Assembly: GCA_046349435.1 (NCBI GenBank)
Contig: JAXMCI010000010.1
Location: forward strand, 142,421 to 206,420
Direction: 5' to 3'
DNA length: 64,000 nt
From: JAXMCI01 sp046349435
GTDB taxonomy: Bacteria > Pseudomonadota > Alphaproteobacteria > Dongiales > Dongiaceae
Part shown: positions 48,849 to 57,077 of the stretch, piece after piece
How positions within the stretch are numbered: position 1 is the stretch's first letter
Layout of the letters: the number at the start of each line of letters is the position of its first letter
Notes under the pieces: generated by a model
Told to the model about the DNA's origin: nothing
Seen by the model: only the letters and a program-made list of their open reading frames with translations
The model's database searches: none
Made by a program: the position numbers and the translations under genes

Positions 48849-49958
48849 TCAGCGGCCGGCCGCCTGCTGGGCGTAGACGAAGTTGTCGAAGCTGTTCTCG
48901 CCGACCCGGAACCACAGGTACTCGTCGGCGCGGAACGGCTTCCAGGCCTCGTAGACCTTGCGGAAGGCCGGGTTCTTCGCCGCCGTCTCGTCGTAGAGGG
49001 CGAAGGCCTCCTTGTAGCAGGCCGCCATCACCTCGCGCGGGAAGGGCCGTAGCAGGGCGCCCGCCGCGACCAGCTTCTTCAGCGCCGGCGGGTTGCCGGC
49101 GTCGTACTTCGCCAGCATCCAGCCGTTGCACTCGGCGCAGGCCATCTCGAGCGCCGCCTGGTACGCCTTCGGCAGCGCCGCCCACTTGCCGGCATTGACG
49201 AACAGGGTGAGGGCGGCCGAGCCCTCCCACCAGCCGGGGTAGTAGTAGTACTTCGCCACCCGGGCCAGCCCGAGCCGCTCGTCGTCATAGGGGCCGACCC
49301 ACTCGGCGGCGTCGATGGCGCCCTTCTCCAGCGCCGGATAGACGTCGGAGCCGGGGATCTGCGTCGGCACCACGCCGAGCCGGCTCAGCACCTGGCCGGC
49401 GAAGCCGCCGACCCGGAACTTCAGCCCCCTGAGGTCGTCGACCGTCTTGATCTCCTTGCGGAACCAGCCGCCCATCTGCGTCCCGGTGTTGCCGACCGGG
49501 AACTGCACGATGTTGTAGCCGGCGAAGAAGTCGCGCATCAGCGCCAGCCCGCCGCCATGGTACATCCAGGCATTGTGCTGCCGGGCGTTGAGCCCGAAGG
49601 GGAGCGTGGTGTCGAAGGCGAAGGTCGGGTCCTTGCCGATGTAGTAGTAGCTGGCGCTCTGGCCGAGCTCGACGGTGCCGTTCTGCACCGCGTCCAGCAC
49701 CTGGAAGGCCGGCACGATCTCGCCGCCGGCGAAGGGCCGGATCTGGAACCGCCCGTCGGTCGCCGCCGCCACCCGCTCGGCGATCAGCTCGGCGCCGCCC
49801 CAGATGGTGTCGAGGCTCTTCGGGAAGCTCGTCGCCATCCGCCAGCGGACCTCCGGCTGGCCCTGCGCCAGCGCCGGCGCCGCCACGCCCGAAGCCAGCC
49901 CCGCCGCGGCGGCGAGCCCGGCGCCGCCGACGAACCGGCGACGTGCGACCTTGGTCAT
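48849..49958 (-). CDS. dctP: TRAP substrate-binding protein (TakP-like), copy 2
   Basis: The product has 369 residues, the same length as copy 1 and collinear with it. A Tat signal is visible (MTKVARRRFVGGAG to APALAQ). It has ATSFPKSLDTIWGGAELI, GTQMGGWFRKEIKTVDD, KFRVGGFAGQVLSRLG and DAAEWVGPYDDERLGL. The two genes are tandem with a 102-base gap and clearly arose by duplication; many loop residues differ, so ligand specificity may have split. Only one dctQM pair is present. Confidence 0.9.
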   Translation of the reverse strand: MTKVARRRFVGGAGLAAAAGLASGVAAPALAQGQPEVRWRMATSFPKSLDTIWGGAELIAERVAAATDGRFQIRPFAGGEIVPAFQVLDAVQNGTVELGQSASYYYIGKDPTFAFDTTLPFGLNARQHNAWMYHGGGLALMRDFFAGYNIVQFPVGNTGTQMGGWFRKEIKTVDDLRGLKFRVGGFAGQVLSRLGVVPTQIPGSDVYPALEKGAIDAAEWVGPYDDERLGLARVAKYYYYPGWWEGSAALTLFVNAGKWAALPKAYQAALEMACAECNGWMLAKYDAGNPPALKKLVAAGALLRPFPREVMAACYKEAFALYDETAAKNPAFRKVYEAWKPFRADEYLWFRVGENSFDNFVYAQQAAGR

Positions 49959-50011
49959 GCCTGCATCCCTTGCCCGCCACCGCCGGAGCGGCGATGCGCG
50001 TTCCCCTTCTT

Positions 50012-50083
50012 GTCATGCCCGGGCTTGACCCGGGCATCCATCGTGCAGCAACCCTGGATTGCCGGGTCGAGCCCGGCAATGAC
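50012..50083. repeat. Palindromic REP-like element (GTCAT...ATGAC)
   Basis: Two hairpins, TGCCCGGGCTTGACCCGGGCA and a second with GCCGGG/CCCGGC arms, lie head to tail, bounded by GTCAT and ATGAC. This kind of element is common between genes in alphaproteobacteria. It lies upstream of the TRAP receptor gene and downstream of bpt, in a 177-base gap with no gene. Confidence 0.65.
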
Positions 50084-50135
50084 ACCAATGAGCGAAGGGC
50101 CGCGCCACCCGGGTGACACGGGCGAGGACATCGGC

Positions 50136-50870
50136 CTACTCGGCGTCTTCGGCCAGCGGCTCCCAGCCGTCGCGGCCGTAGAACTCGAGCGGCCGGAAGC
50201 GGCTCTTGTAGGCCATCTTGCGGCTGCCCGCGACCCAGTAGCCGAGATAGGCGTAGGGCAGGCCGCGGCGCGCCGCCTCGCGGATCAGCCAGACGATCAG
50301 GTAGCTGCCCAGCGAGCGGCGCGGCTGGCCGACGTCGTAGAAGCTGTAGACCGCCGAGACGCCGTCGCTGGTCCAGTCGATCAGGCAGCAGCCGACCAGC
50401 CCGCCGCGCCGGTTGCGCAGCTCGACCAGGTTGCTCTGCAGCGGGCTGTCCTCGACCATCGCGACATATTCGTGCAGGCTCATCCCGATCATCTCGCCGT
50501 CGCTGTGGCGGGCGTTGAGATAGCGGGTGAAGAGGGCGAACTGCTCGGGCGTGCCGCGCGGCAGGCGGATGGTGGCGCTGAGGTCGGCGTTGCGCCGCTC
50601 GATCCGGCGCAGCGTCGTGCCGGGCTCGTAGCGGTCGACCGCGACCCGCACCGCCATGCAGGCGGTGCAGCCGGGGCAGGCCGGGCGGTAGGCGATCGAA
50701 TGGCTGCGCCGGAAGCCGGCGCGGGACAGGATCTCGTAGGTGTCCGCCGCGCCCGGGCCGGACAGCTCGGTGACGACCTTGCGCTCCACCTTCCCCGGCA
50801 GGTAAGGGCAGGGCATCTCGGTGGTCACCAGGAAGGGCAGCGGATGCGTGCGGGCCTGGAGGATCGCCAT
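50136..50870 (-). CDS. bpt: Aspartate/glutamate leucyltransferase (arginyl-tRNA-protein transferase family)
   Basis: The product has 244 residues. The N-terminal zinc-type Cys set CPYLPG ... CPGCTACM and the GNAT-like C-terminal domain with SVYSFYDVGQPRRSLGSYL and LGYWVAGSRKMAYKSRFRP match bacterial Bpt. It adds Leu from leucyl-tRNA to N-terminal Asp/Glu and so marks proteins for ClpAPS. It is monocistronic and divergent from the DGPF gene. Confidence 0.92.
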   Translation of the reverse strand: MAILQARTHPLPFLVTTEMPCPYLPGKVERKVVTELSGPGAADTYEILSRAGFRRSHSIAYRPACPGCTACMAVRVAVDRYEPGTTLRRIERRNADLSATIRLPRGTPEQFALFTRYLNARHSDGEMIGMSLHEYVAMVEDSPLQSNLVELRNRRGGLVGCCLIDWTSDGVSAVYSFYDVGQPRRSLGSYLIVWLIREAARRGLPYAYLGYWVAGSRKMAYKSRFRPLEFYGRDGWEPLAEDAE

Positions 50871-50944
50871 GGGCCGAGTATGGCGCAGGATCCGGCGGCC
50901 TGCATCATGGTTTCGCCAGTCGCGGGACAGGAAAGGGACCTCGC

Positions 50945-51316
50945 ATGCTCTATGCCATCCTCTGCTACGACCGCGAGGACGTGGTCGAGTCCTGGAGCGC
51001 CGCGGAAGAGGCCGCCGTCATGGCCAGGCTCGGTGCCGTGATCGACGGTCTCGCCGGCCAGGGGCGGCTCGGCCCGGTGGCGCGGCTGGCCGCCACGACC
51101 GGCGCGGCGACCCTGCGCAAGGGCCCGGCGCCGCTGGTCACCGACGGCCCGTTCGCCGAGACCAAGGAGCAGCTGCTGGGCTTCTACATCGTCGACTGCG
51201 CCAGCCGCGACGAGGCGGTCGCCGTCGCCCGCGACCTGGCGCGGGCCAGCGGCACCGACGGTGCCTTCGAGATCCGCCCGCTGCGCACCTTCCGCCCGGG
51301 ACCGGCGGGCCGTTGA
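50945..51316 (+). CDS. DGPF/YCII-related domain protein
   Basis: The product has 123 residues with the family hallmark DGPFAETKEQLLGFYIVDC and a C-terminal FEIRPLRTF. The family nearly always lies directly before an ECF42 sigma-factor gene and is thought to belong to its regulon or control. The stop overlaps the TTG start of the sigma gene (TTGA). Confidence 0.87.
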   Translation: MLYAILCYDREDVVESWSAAEEAAVMARLGAVIDGLAGQGRLGPVARLAATTGAATLRKGPAPLVTDGPFAETKEQLLGFYIVDCASRDEAVAVARDLARASGTDGAFEIRPLRTFRPGPAGR

Positions 51317-52562
51317 GCACCGCAGCGGCCGGCCCGGCGCTGATCGCCGAGGCGCTCGCCGCCGCGCGGCCGCGCGCGGTCGGCGCCCTGCTGCGCCATG
51401 TCCGCGACCTCGACCGTGCCGAGGACGCGTTCCAGGAGGCGGCGCTGCGGGCGCTCAGATCCTGGCCGGAGGCCGGCCTGCCGCGCGACCCGGCCGCGTG
51501 GCTGATCCTGGTCGGCCGCAACCAGGCGATCGACCGGGCCCGGCGCAGCGCCCGCGAGGCGCCGCTGCCGCCCGAGGAGCTGCTCTCCGATCTCGGCGAC
51601 GCCGAGGCGGAGTTGGCCGAGCGGCTCGACGGCGAGCGCTGGCGCGACGACGTGCTGCGGCTGCTCTTCACCTGCTGCCACCCCGAGCTCGCGCCCGAGC
51701 ACCAGGTGGCCCTGGCGCTGCGCATCGTCTCCGGCCTGTCGGTGCGGCAGATCGGCCGGGCCTTCCTGGTCGGCGAGGCCGCCATGGAGCAGCGCCTGAC
51801 CCGCGCCAAGGCGCGCATCGCCGCCGCCGGCCTGCCCTTCGAGTCGCCCGGCCCGGCCGAGCGCGCGGCGCGCCGCGACGCGGTCGCCGCGATGGTCTAC
51901 CTGCTGTTCAACGAAGGCTACTCGGCCGGCGGCGGCCCCGGCAGCCCGCGCGCCCAGCTCTGCGGCGAGGCGATCCGGCTCGCCCGGCTGCTCGTCGAGC
52001 TCTTCCCGGAGGATCCGGAGCTGCGCGGCCTCTGCGCCCTGTGCCTGCTGCAGCACGCCCGCGCCGCCGCCCGCTTCGCGCCGGACGGCGCCATCATCCT
52101 GCTCGACCGCCAGGACCGCGGCCTGTGGAGCCGGCCGATGATCGCCGAGGGCCGCACCCTGCTCGAGGTCGCCGCCCGCCACCAGCAGCCCGGCCCCTAC
52201 CAGCTGCAGGCCGCCATCGCCGCGCTGCATGCCGCCGCGGCGCGGCCGAGGACACGGCGTGGGCGGAGATCGAGCGCCTCTACGCCGCGCTGGAGCTGCT
52301 GCAGCCCTCGCCGGTCGTGACGCTCAACCGCGCCGTCGCGCTCGCCAAGGCCGCCGGCCCGGCCGCCGCGCTGGCGCTGATCGAGCCGCTGGGGGAGCGC
52401 CTGGCCGGCTACTTCCCCTATCACGGCGTGCGCGGCGCCCTGCTCAAGGATCTCGGCCGGACGGGCGAGGCCCGCGCCGCGCTCGAGCGCGCCGCGGCGC
52501 TCGCCAACACGCCGGCGGAGGGGGCGCACATCCGGGAGCAGATCGCGGCGCTCGTGGGCTGA
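51313..52562 (+). pseudogene. ECF42-type RNA polymerase sigma factor, one apparent frameshift
   Basis: From the TTG at 51313, region 2 (LLRHVRDLDRAEDAFQEAAL), region 4 (VALALRIVSGLSVRQIGRAF) and the extended DUF6596 C-terminal part (MVYLLFNEGYSAGGG onward) read in one frame. Near 52235-52255 one base seems missing in a GC run; the rest continues one frame over as AEDTAWAEIERLYAALELL to IREQIAALVG. Repaired length is about 416 residues, usual for the family. This may be a sequencing error; otherwise the TPR-like tail needed for ECF42 activity is lost. Confidence 0.82.
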
Positions 52563-52709
52563 GTTCCGCGCGGCCTGTCGACGTTCGTACTCGCTAGGGT
52601 TGAGCGCCGGTCCGTGCCTCCCTTGACCGGAGCTGGGCCGGGAGCCGAGAATGGTGCGGGGTTGAGGGGCCGGCCGCGCGATGCGGGCGGCGGTCCGGAA
52701 AGGGGCTTC

Positions 52710-53237
52710 GTGCGATACCGCTGGCTGATGCTGGGACTGGTCCTGTGCGGCTGCGCCTCGCCGCCCTCCCAGGAGCATCCGGCCGAGGCCAAGCTCGCGG
52801 CCATCGTCCAGGACGTGCAGTCCGGCGCGGTCGACCGGGTGCAGGTCATCCACGTGCCCGACCATCTGCGGGTCATGGTCTCGCTGACGCCGTCGCTGCT
52901 GCTGAGGGCGCCCGCCATGGGCCTGGCGCAGTCGACCGAGACAGCGCTCGATCCCGCGCTTCGGCAGTCGCTCGAGGCTGCGCTTGCGGGCCTCGCGGTC
53001 CGGGACCGCCCACCCGGACCGGCTCCCGACCTGCGATGGGCGGTGATCCTGCACGCCGGCGCCGACGGCGTGCCGCATTCGATCTTCTTCTCCGAGCCGC
53101 AGGGAGGCGCGCGGGCAGGGCTGCTCGACGACCAGCCGGTCACCATCGGCGGAACCCTCGCCGGCTGGGGCGAGGAACGGCTGGCCGCGGTGTTTGCCTC
53201 GCCGCAGGAGCTGGGCAGCCGCCCGCCCGCGAACTGA
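52710..53237 (+). CDS. Putative lipoprotein of unknown function
   Basis: The product has 175 residues from a GTG at 52710 that follows GGAAAGGGG. MRYRWLMLGLVLCGCAS gives a type II signal with a lipobox-like LVLCGC, so a lipidated Cys near residue 13 or 15 is likely. The rest is soluble, with HVPDHLRVMVSLTPSLLL and GVPHSIFFSEPQGG; I recognise no family. An upstream ATG at 52614 would bury the signal sequence and was rejected. Confidence 0.6.
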   Translation: MRYRWLMLGLVLCGCASPPSQEHPAEAKLAAIVQDVQSGAVDRVQVIHVPDHLRVMVSLTPSLLLRAPAMGLAQSTETALDPALRQSLEAALAGLAVRDRPPGPAPDLRWAVILHAGADGVPHSIFFSEPQGGARAGLLDDQPVTIGGTLAGWGEERLAAVFASPQELGSRPPAN

Positions 53238-53322
53238 GCCGCCGAAAAAATCTCACCGGCGCTGTCGGATCGGCGACCCCACGTTCGTCCTTGGGGGACA
53301 ACCCCTGACGGAGGACGAGAGA

Positions 53323-53733
53323 ATGCCCACCGATCCGCAGCAGCAGCCCCAGGTTCTCGGCGGGGTCGTGCCCTACCTGATGGTGGAGGGCGCGATCAAG
53401 GCGAGCGGCTTCTATGAGCGCGCCTTCGGCGCCCGGGAGGTCGGGCGCCACCCGCCGGACGCGCAGGGGCGCACCATGCACGTGCATCTGCACCTCAATG
53501 GCGGCTCGCTGATGCTGAGCGATCCCTTTCCCGAGCACGGCCACCCGCTGCAGCCGCCGCAGGCCTTCAGCCTGCTGCTCAAGGTCGACGACGTCGAGGC
53601 GTTGTGGCAGCGCGCCGTGGCGGCCGGCGCGGAGGTGGTGATGCCGCTCGCCGACATGTTCTGGGGCGACCGCTACGGCCAGCTGCGCGATCCCTTCGGT
53701 ATCGTCTGGGGCCTCGCCGCGCCGACGCGCTGA
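53323..53733 (+). CDS. VOC/glyoxalase-family protein (PhnB-like)
   Basis: The product has 136 residues. One VOC module is visible: VVPYLMVEGAIKASGFYERAF, HVHLHLNGGSLMLSDPF, LLKVDDVEALWQRAVAAGAE and WGDRYGQLRDPFGIVWGLA. The fold binds a metal and a small molecule; the reaction cannot be told. It lies 22 bases before an AHSA1-type gene, a pairing common in small stress or detoxification operons. Confidence 0.85.
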   Translation: MPTDPQQQPQVLGGVVPYLMVEGAIKASGFYERAFGAREVGRHPPDAQGRTMHVHLHLNGGSLMLSDPFPEHGHPLQPPQAFSLLLKVDDVEALWQRAVAAGAEVVMPLADMFWGDRYGQLRDPFGIVWGLAAPTR

Positions 53734-53755
53734 CACGACCGGGAGGAGCGACGAC

Positions 53756-54703
53756 ATGACGGAGACATGCCGGACGCCGGCCGCGGGCGCGCACGAGCTG
53801 AGCCTGACCCGGCTGATCGAGGCGACGCCGGAGCAGTGCTTCCGGGCCTGGATCGAGCGCCTGCCCGACTGGTGGGGTCCGGGCGGCGCGACGACGCCGC
53901 TCTGCGACCTCGAGCTCCGGCCGGGCGGGCTGATGCGCACCGTGATGCGCGGGCCCGACGGCAACGCGTACGACATGCGCGGGGTGTTTCTCGAGATCGA
54001 CCCGCCGCACCGCATCGTCACCACCGACGCCTACGGCCCGGGCTGGCAGCCGACCGGCAAGCCTTTCATGACGGCGCTGGCGAGCTTCGTCGCGGAGGGC
54101 GGAGGCACTCGCTTCACCGCGACGGCCCGCCACTGGACGGAAGAGGACAAGGCGGCGCACGAGGCGATGGGCTTCCACCAGGGCTGGGGCCAGTCGGCCG
54201 ACCGCTTCGCCGCCGTGGCGAGGACGATCGGCGAGGCCGGGGAGCCGCTCCCCGAGCTGCTGCTGCTGCGCAGCCTGCCGGCAGCGCCCGATGCGGTGTG
54301 GCGGGCCTGGACGGATGCCGTGCAGCTGGGCCGCTGGTGGGGCCCGCAGGGCTTCACCAATCCGGTCTGCGAGGCCGACGTCCGGCCGGGCGGGACGATG
54401 CGCGTCGTGATGCGCGCGCCCTCGGGCGAGGCGTACCCGATGCGCGGCCGCTACGAGGCGGTCGAGCCGGGCCGCCGCCTGGTCGTCGTCAGCGAGGCGC
54501 TGGCGGCCGACGGCCGGGCGCTGCTCGAGGGCCGCACCACCGTGACGATCGCAGCGGAGGGCGAGGGCGCGCGGCTCGCCGTCGCCACCGGCGCCCGCGC
54601 GCTGGTGCCCGAGGCGCGGCCGATGCTGGCCGGCATGGTGGCCGGCTGGAGCGGCAGCCTCGAGCGGCTGGCGGCGCTGCTCGCCGGCGCTGCCGTGACC
54701 TGA
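53756..54703 (+). CDS. Tandem SRPBCC/AHSA1-domain protein
   Basis: The product has 315 residues. Two AHSA1 (START-like) modules are fused: residues about 15-165 (SLTRLIEATPEQCFRAWIER, WWGPGGATTPLCDLELRPGG) and about 170-310 (LLLRSLPAAPDAVWRAWTD, RWWGPQGFTNPVCEADVRPGG). Each module is a hydrophobic ligand-binding cavity; most homologues have one. The repeated WWGPxGxT motif shows internal duplication. It is probably co-transcribed with the VOC gene. Confidence 0.85.
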   Translation: MTETCRTPAAGAHELSLTRLIEATPEQCFRAWIERLPDWWGPGGATTPLCDLELRPGGLMRTVMRGPDGNAYDMRGVFLEIDPPHRIVTTDAYGPGWQPTGKPFMTALASFVAEGGGTRFTATARHWTEEDKAAHEAMGFHQGWGQSADRFAAVARTIGEAGEPLPELLLLRSLPAAPDAVWRAWTDAVQLGRWWGPQGFTNPVCEADVRPGGTMRVVMRAPSGEAYPMRGRYEAVEPGRRLVVVSEALAADGRALLEGRTTVTIAAEGEGARLAVATGARALVPEARPMLAGMVAGWSGSLERLAALLAGAAVT

Positions 54704-54707
54704 AGCC

Positions 54708-55862
54708 CTAGGCGGCGCCGTCGGCGGTGGCCGGCGGCAGCCGCCCCGGCGTCACCATCGCGTCGGTCAGGCCGAGCTCGCGCAGGGCCCGCGGCATCGC
54801 CTCGCCGAGCGCGGCGGCGGGGGGGCCGCCCCCCCCCCCCGCCGCCGAGGCCATCACGCCGTTGCCGCCCTGGCCGGCATACCAGACGAAGCTCGGCTCC
54901 TCCGGGTCGGGGCCGATCACCGCCTCGTGGTCGGCGGCGAAGGTCCGCAGCCCGGCCCAGCGGCCGGCCAGCCGGCCGACCCGCATGGCGGTGACGGTCT
55001 CGATGCGGTCGACGGCGACGGCGACGTCGATCTCCTCGGGCTGTGCGTCGCAGGGCGGCGTCGGGATCATGTCGACCGGCGACATCATGATGCGGCCGGC
55101 CTCGGGCTTGAAGTACCAGGTCTCGGCGGCGTCGAAGGTCATCGGCCAGCGGGCGGCGTCGTGGCCTGCCGGCGGCTCGAACAGGATGGCGGTGCGGCGG
55201 AAGGGCAGCACGCCGCGGCGCGGCAGGCCGGCCCGGGCGGCGACCTCGTCGGCCCAGGCGCCGGCGGCATTGACCAGCACCGGCGCCTCGATCGCGCCGT
55301 CGCCGGCCTCGATCGCCCAGGCCCCGGCGCGCCGCGCGATGCGCCGCACCCCGGCGCCGGCGAGCAGCCGCATCCCGTGCCGGCGTCCCTCCCGCAGCCA
55401 GGCGCCGAGCAGCGCGTCGGCATCGAGATCGACGCAGCCGGGCTCGAGCAGCCCGAGGGTGAAGTCCGCCTTGTGCACGACCGGCACCAGCCGGTGCGCC
55501 GCCTCGATGTCGAGAAGCTCGCAGGCGACGCCGCGGCCGGCGAGTGCCGCCGCCTGGGCGCGCAGCGCCGCCTCCTCGGCGGCGGTGGCGAGATAGAGCG
55601 CGCCGCGTGGCTGCGTCAGCGGCCGGTCGGCGAAGCCGTCGGGCGGCGCGGCGTAGAAGCCGGCGCTGGCCGCCGTAAGTATCTGCCAGCTCGCCGGCCC
55701 GTAGGCGCAGGACAGCACGGCCGCCGAGCGGCTGGTGCTGTGATAGCCGGGCTGGCCCTCCTGCTCGAGCAGGACGACGCGCCCGTGCGGCGCGAGGCGG
55801 CAGGCGACGGAGGCGCCGGCGATGCCGCCGCCGATGACCGCGAAGTCGAAGAGCTCGGCCAT
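54708..55862 (-). CDS. FAD-dependent oxidoreductase, D-arginine-dehydrogenase-like
   Basis: The product has 384 residues. FAD loop FAVIGGGIAGASVACRLA is near the N-terminus, followed by HSTSRSAAVLSCAYGP and a C-terminal WYAGQGGNGVMAS block as in DauA-type flavoproteins of the DAO superfamily. Directly after it the protein has an odd AAGGGGGPPAAALGEAMP stretch encoded by a run of 12 identical bases. Homologues normally continue with a helix there, so slippage or a sequence error may have altered this part. The enzyme would deaminate D-amino acids in the periplasm-facing or cytoplasmic membrane, passing electrons to quinone. Confidence 0.8.
   Translation of the reverse strand: MAELFDFAVIGGGIAGASVACRLAPHGRVVLLEQEGQPGYHSTSRSAAVLSCAYGPASWQILTAASAGFYAAPPDGFADRPLTQPRGALYLATAAEEAALRAQAAALAGRGVACELLDIEAAHRLVPVVHKADFTLGLLEPGCVDLDADALLGAWLREGRRHGMRLLAGAGVRRIARRAGAWAIEAGDGAIEAPVLVNAAGAWADEVAARAGLPRRGVLPFRRTAILFEPPAGHDAARWPMTFDAAETWYFKPEAGRIMMSPVDMIPTPPCDAQPEEIDVAVAVDRIETVTAMRVGRLAGRWAGLRTFAADHEAVIGPDPEEPSFVWYAGQGGNGVMASAAGGGGGPPAAALGEAMPRALRELGLTDAMVTPGRLPPATADGAA
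54829..54840. repeat. Homopolymer tract of 12 C (12 G on the coding strand)
   Basis: Seven G (54819-54825), a short CCG, then twelve C lie inside the D-arginine-dehydrogenase-like gene. It is by far the longest homopolymer noticed in the window and lies about 40 codons from the end of the gene. Confidence 0.85.
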
Positions 55863-56576
55863 GTCCGGGCCGCCTCAGACGCCGCCGCGGCGGTGCGCGT
55901 TGGCGAGCCTGCGACTCCGGGAGTTCAACGAGTGCCCAGGTCGGCCGCCGCTGCAAGTTCGTACACGGAGATGGTTGGCCATGTGCCCGTCTGAAGAACC
56001 GGCTTTGAGAGGCGTGGCATCCGGCGCGATGTCACGAGACACACGCTGGGCGGGAGCCCGCGATCCAGCCATTATAGAAAGCATCTCCGATCCAAGGGGA
56101 CTCGCTTCGAGCAGCATGCAAGCTGCTATGGAAGTCGAGGTCGGAAACCCTCGCCCACGGAGTAGGTGTCCAGCACATGGACGTGGTGGACAAGCGTACG
56201 GCGACATGGTGGACAGTGCCAGGATCCCGAGCGGTACGGCTGACGTGTCTGGGGACAAGCGAAGGGCGGCGCGGATGGCCTTCGCCCAGGCTCTCGATCA
56301 GCACGCAGTCGGGTCCTCGATCCCGACCCGCATCGAGCCGTGCAGCGCCAATAGGGCTTGCGAACGCATGCGCGCGACGGCAGCCGCTGCCCTGCGGTCC
56401 TCGATTTGAAGGGACGTGACGCCGTAGGGACAGTCGAAGGGCAGCAGGATGCAAGGAGTCCTGAAGCAACCCCGCCGCGATGACCCGTGTCCAAGGGGAA
56501 GCGCGAGGCTCAGCCGTCTCGTGATAGAGTATCGTTCTCGATCGACCTTCTCGGATCGACTGGGATGGGGAGCGCC
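55863..56576. other. Gene-poor stretch, less GC-rich, with IS-end-like repeats
   Basis: About 700 bases have no open frame that looks like a real protein; the frames found are antisense to one another and match nothing I know. At 56185-56192 and 56208-56215 there are two GGTGGACA units. Read on the minus strand this is TGTCCACCATGTCGCCG followed by another TGTCCACC, which resembles the terminal repeats of IS21/IS481-type elements. No transposase remains. The stretch precedes the type III secretion genes and could be the scar of their acquisition. Confidence 0.4.
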
Positions 56577-57050
56577 ATGGAGCCGGCCGCGCTGCGCAAT
56601 TCGCTTGATCTGCTGCTGGCCGAGCTCGGCCGCGCTGCGGGGATCGAAGGGCTCGCCACCAACGAGCAGGGCGTCTGCATTCTCGTCTTCGCGCCCGGCA
56701 CGCACCTCAACCTGATGGCGGATCCCTCGACCGGTCACGTCGTGCTCTGGTCGCCGCTGGGCGACCTGCCGGCCGGGCGGCGCGCGGAGACGCTGGAGCT
56801 GCTGATGCGCGCCAACCTGTTCTGGAACGGCACCCGGGGGGCCACCGTCGGCCTGATGCCCCAATCGGACGAGGTCGTGCTCGCCTGCCGGCTGCCGCTC
56901 GACGGTCTCGGCGTCGAGGCGCTGCGGCAGGCGGTCGAGCTGATGGTCGAGGGCGCCGAGGACCTGGTCCGGCGCATCGGCGCCGCGCCCGCCGCCCCGA
57001 CGGCGGCGCCCGATGCCTTCACGCTGCACGCCATGGCCATTCGCGGCTGA
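56577..57050 (+). CDS. CesT/Tir-family type III secretion chaperone
   Basis: The product has 157 residues from the ATG at 56577, six bases after GGGGAG; an ATG at 56565 is possible. The fold pattern is that of CesT chaperones: first helix ALRNSLDLLLAELGRAAG, strand pair GVCILVFAPGTHLNLM and HVVLWSPLGDLPA, a helix with ETLELLMRANLFWNGTRG, a strand VVLACRLPLD and a last helix. CesT proteins are small acidic dimers that keep one effector unfolded in the cytoplasm and guide it to the type III ATPase. The next gene, 27 bases on, encodes a large protein, the usual chaperone-effector order. Confidence 0.75.
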   Translation: MEPAALRNSLDLLLAELGRAAGIEGLATNEQGVCILVFAPGTHLNLMADPSTGHVVLWSPLGDLPAGRRAETLELLMRANLFWNGTRGATVGLMPQSDEVVLACRLPLDGLGVEALRQAVELMVEGAEDLVRRIGAAPAAPTAAPDAFTLHAMAIRG

Positions 57051-57077
57051 GCGCCCGGACGAGAGGGAGAGGATCAC

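Noticed and set aside
48849..49958. Second TRAP receptor as an assembly duplication of the first
   Set aside because: The two genes differ at many residues and have different signal peptides and flanks, so they are true paralogues.
56510..56530. tts-box-like sequence (TCAGCCGTCTCG) before the chaperone gene
   Set aside because: Only the left half resembles the TtsI box, the spacing is off by one and the right half is missing.
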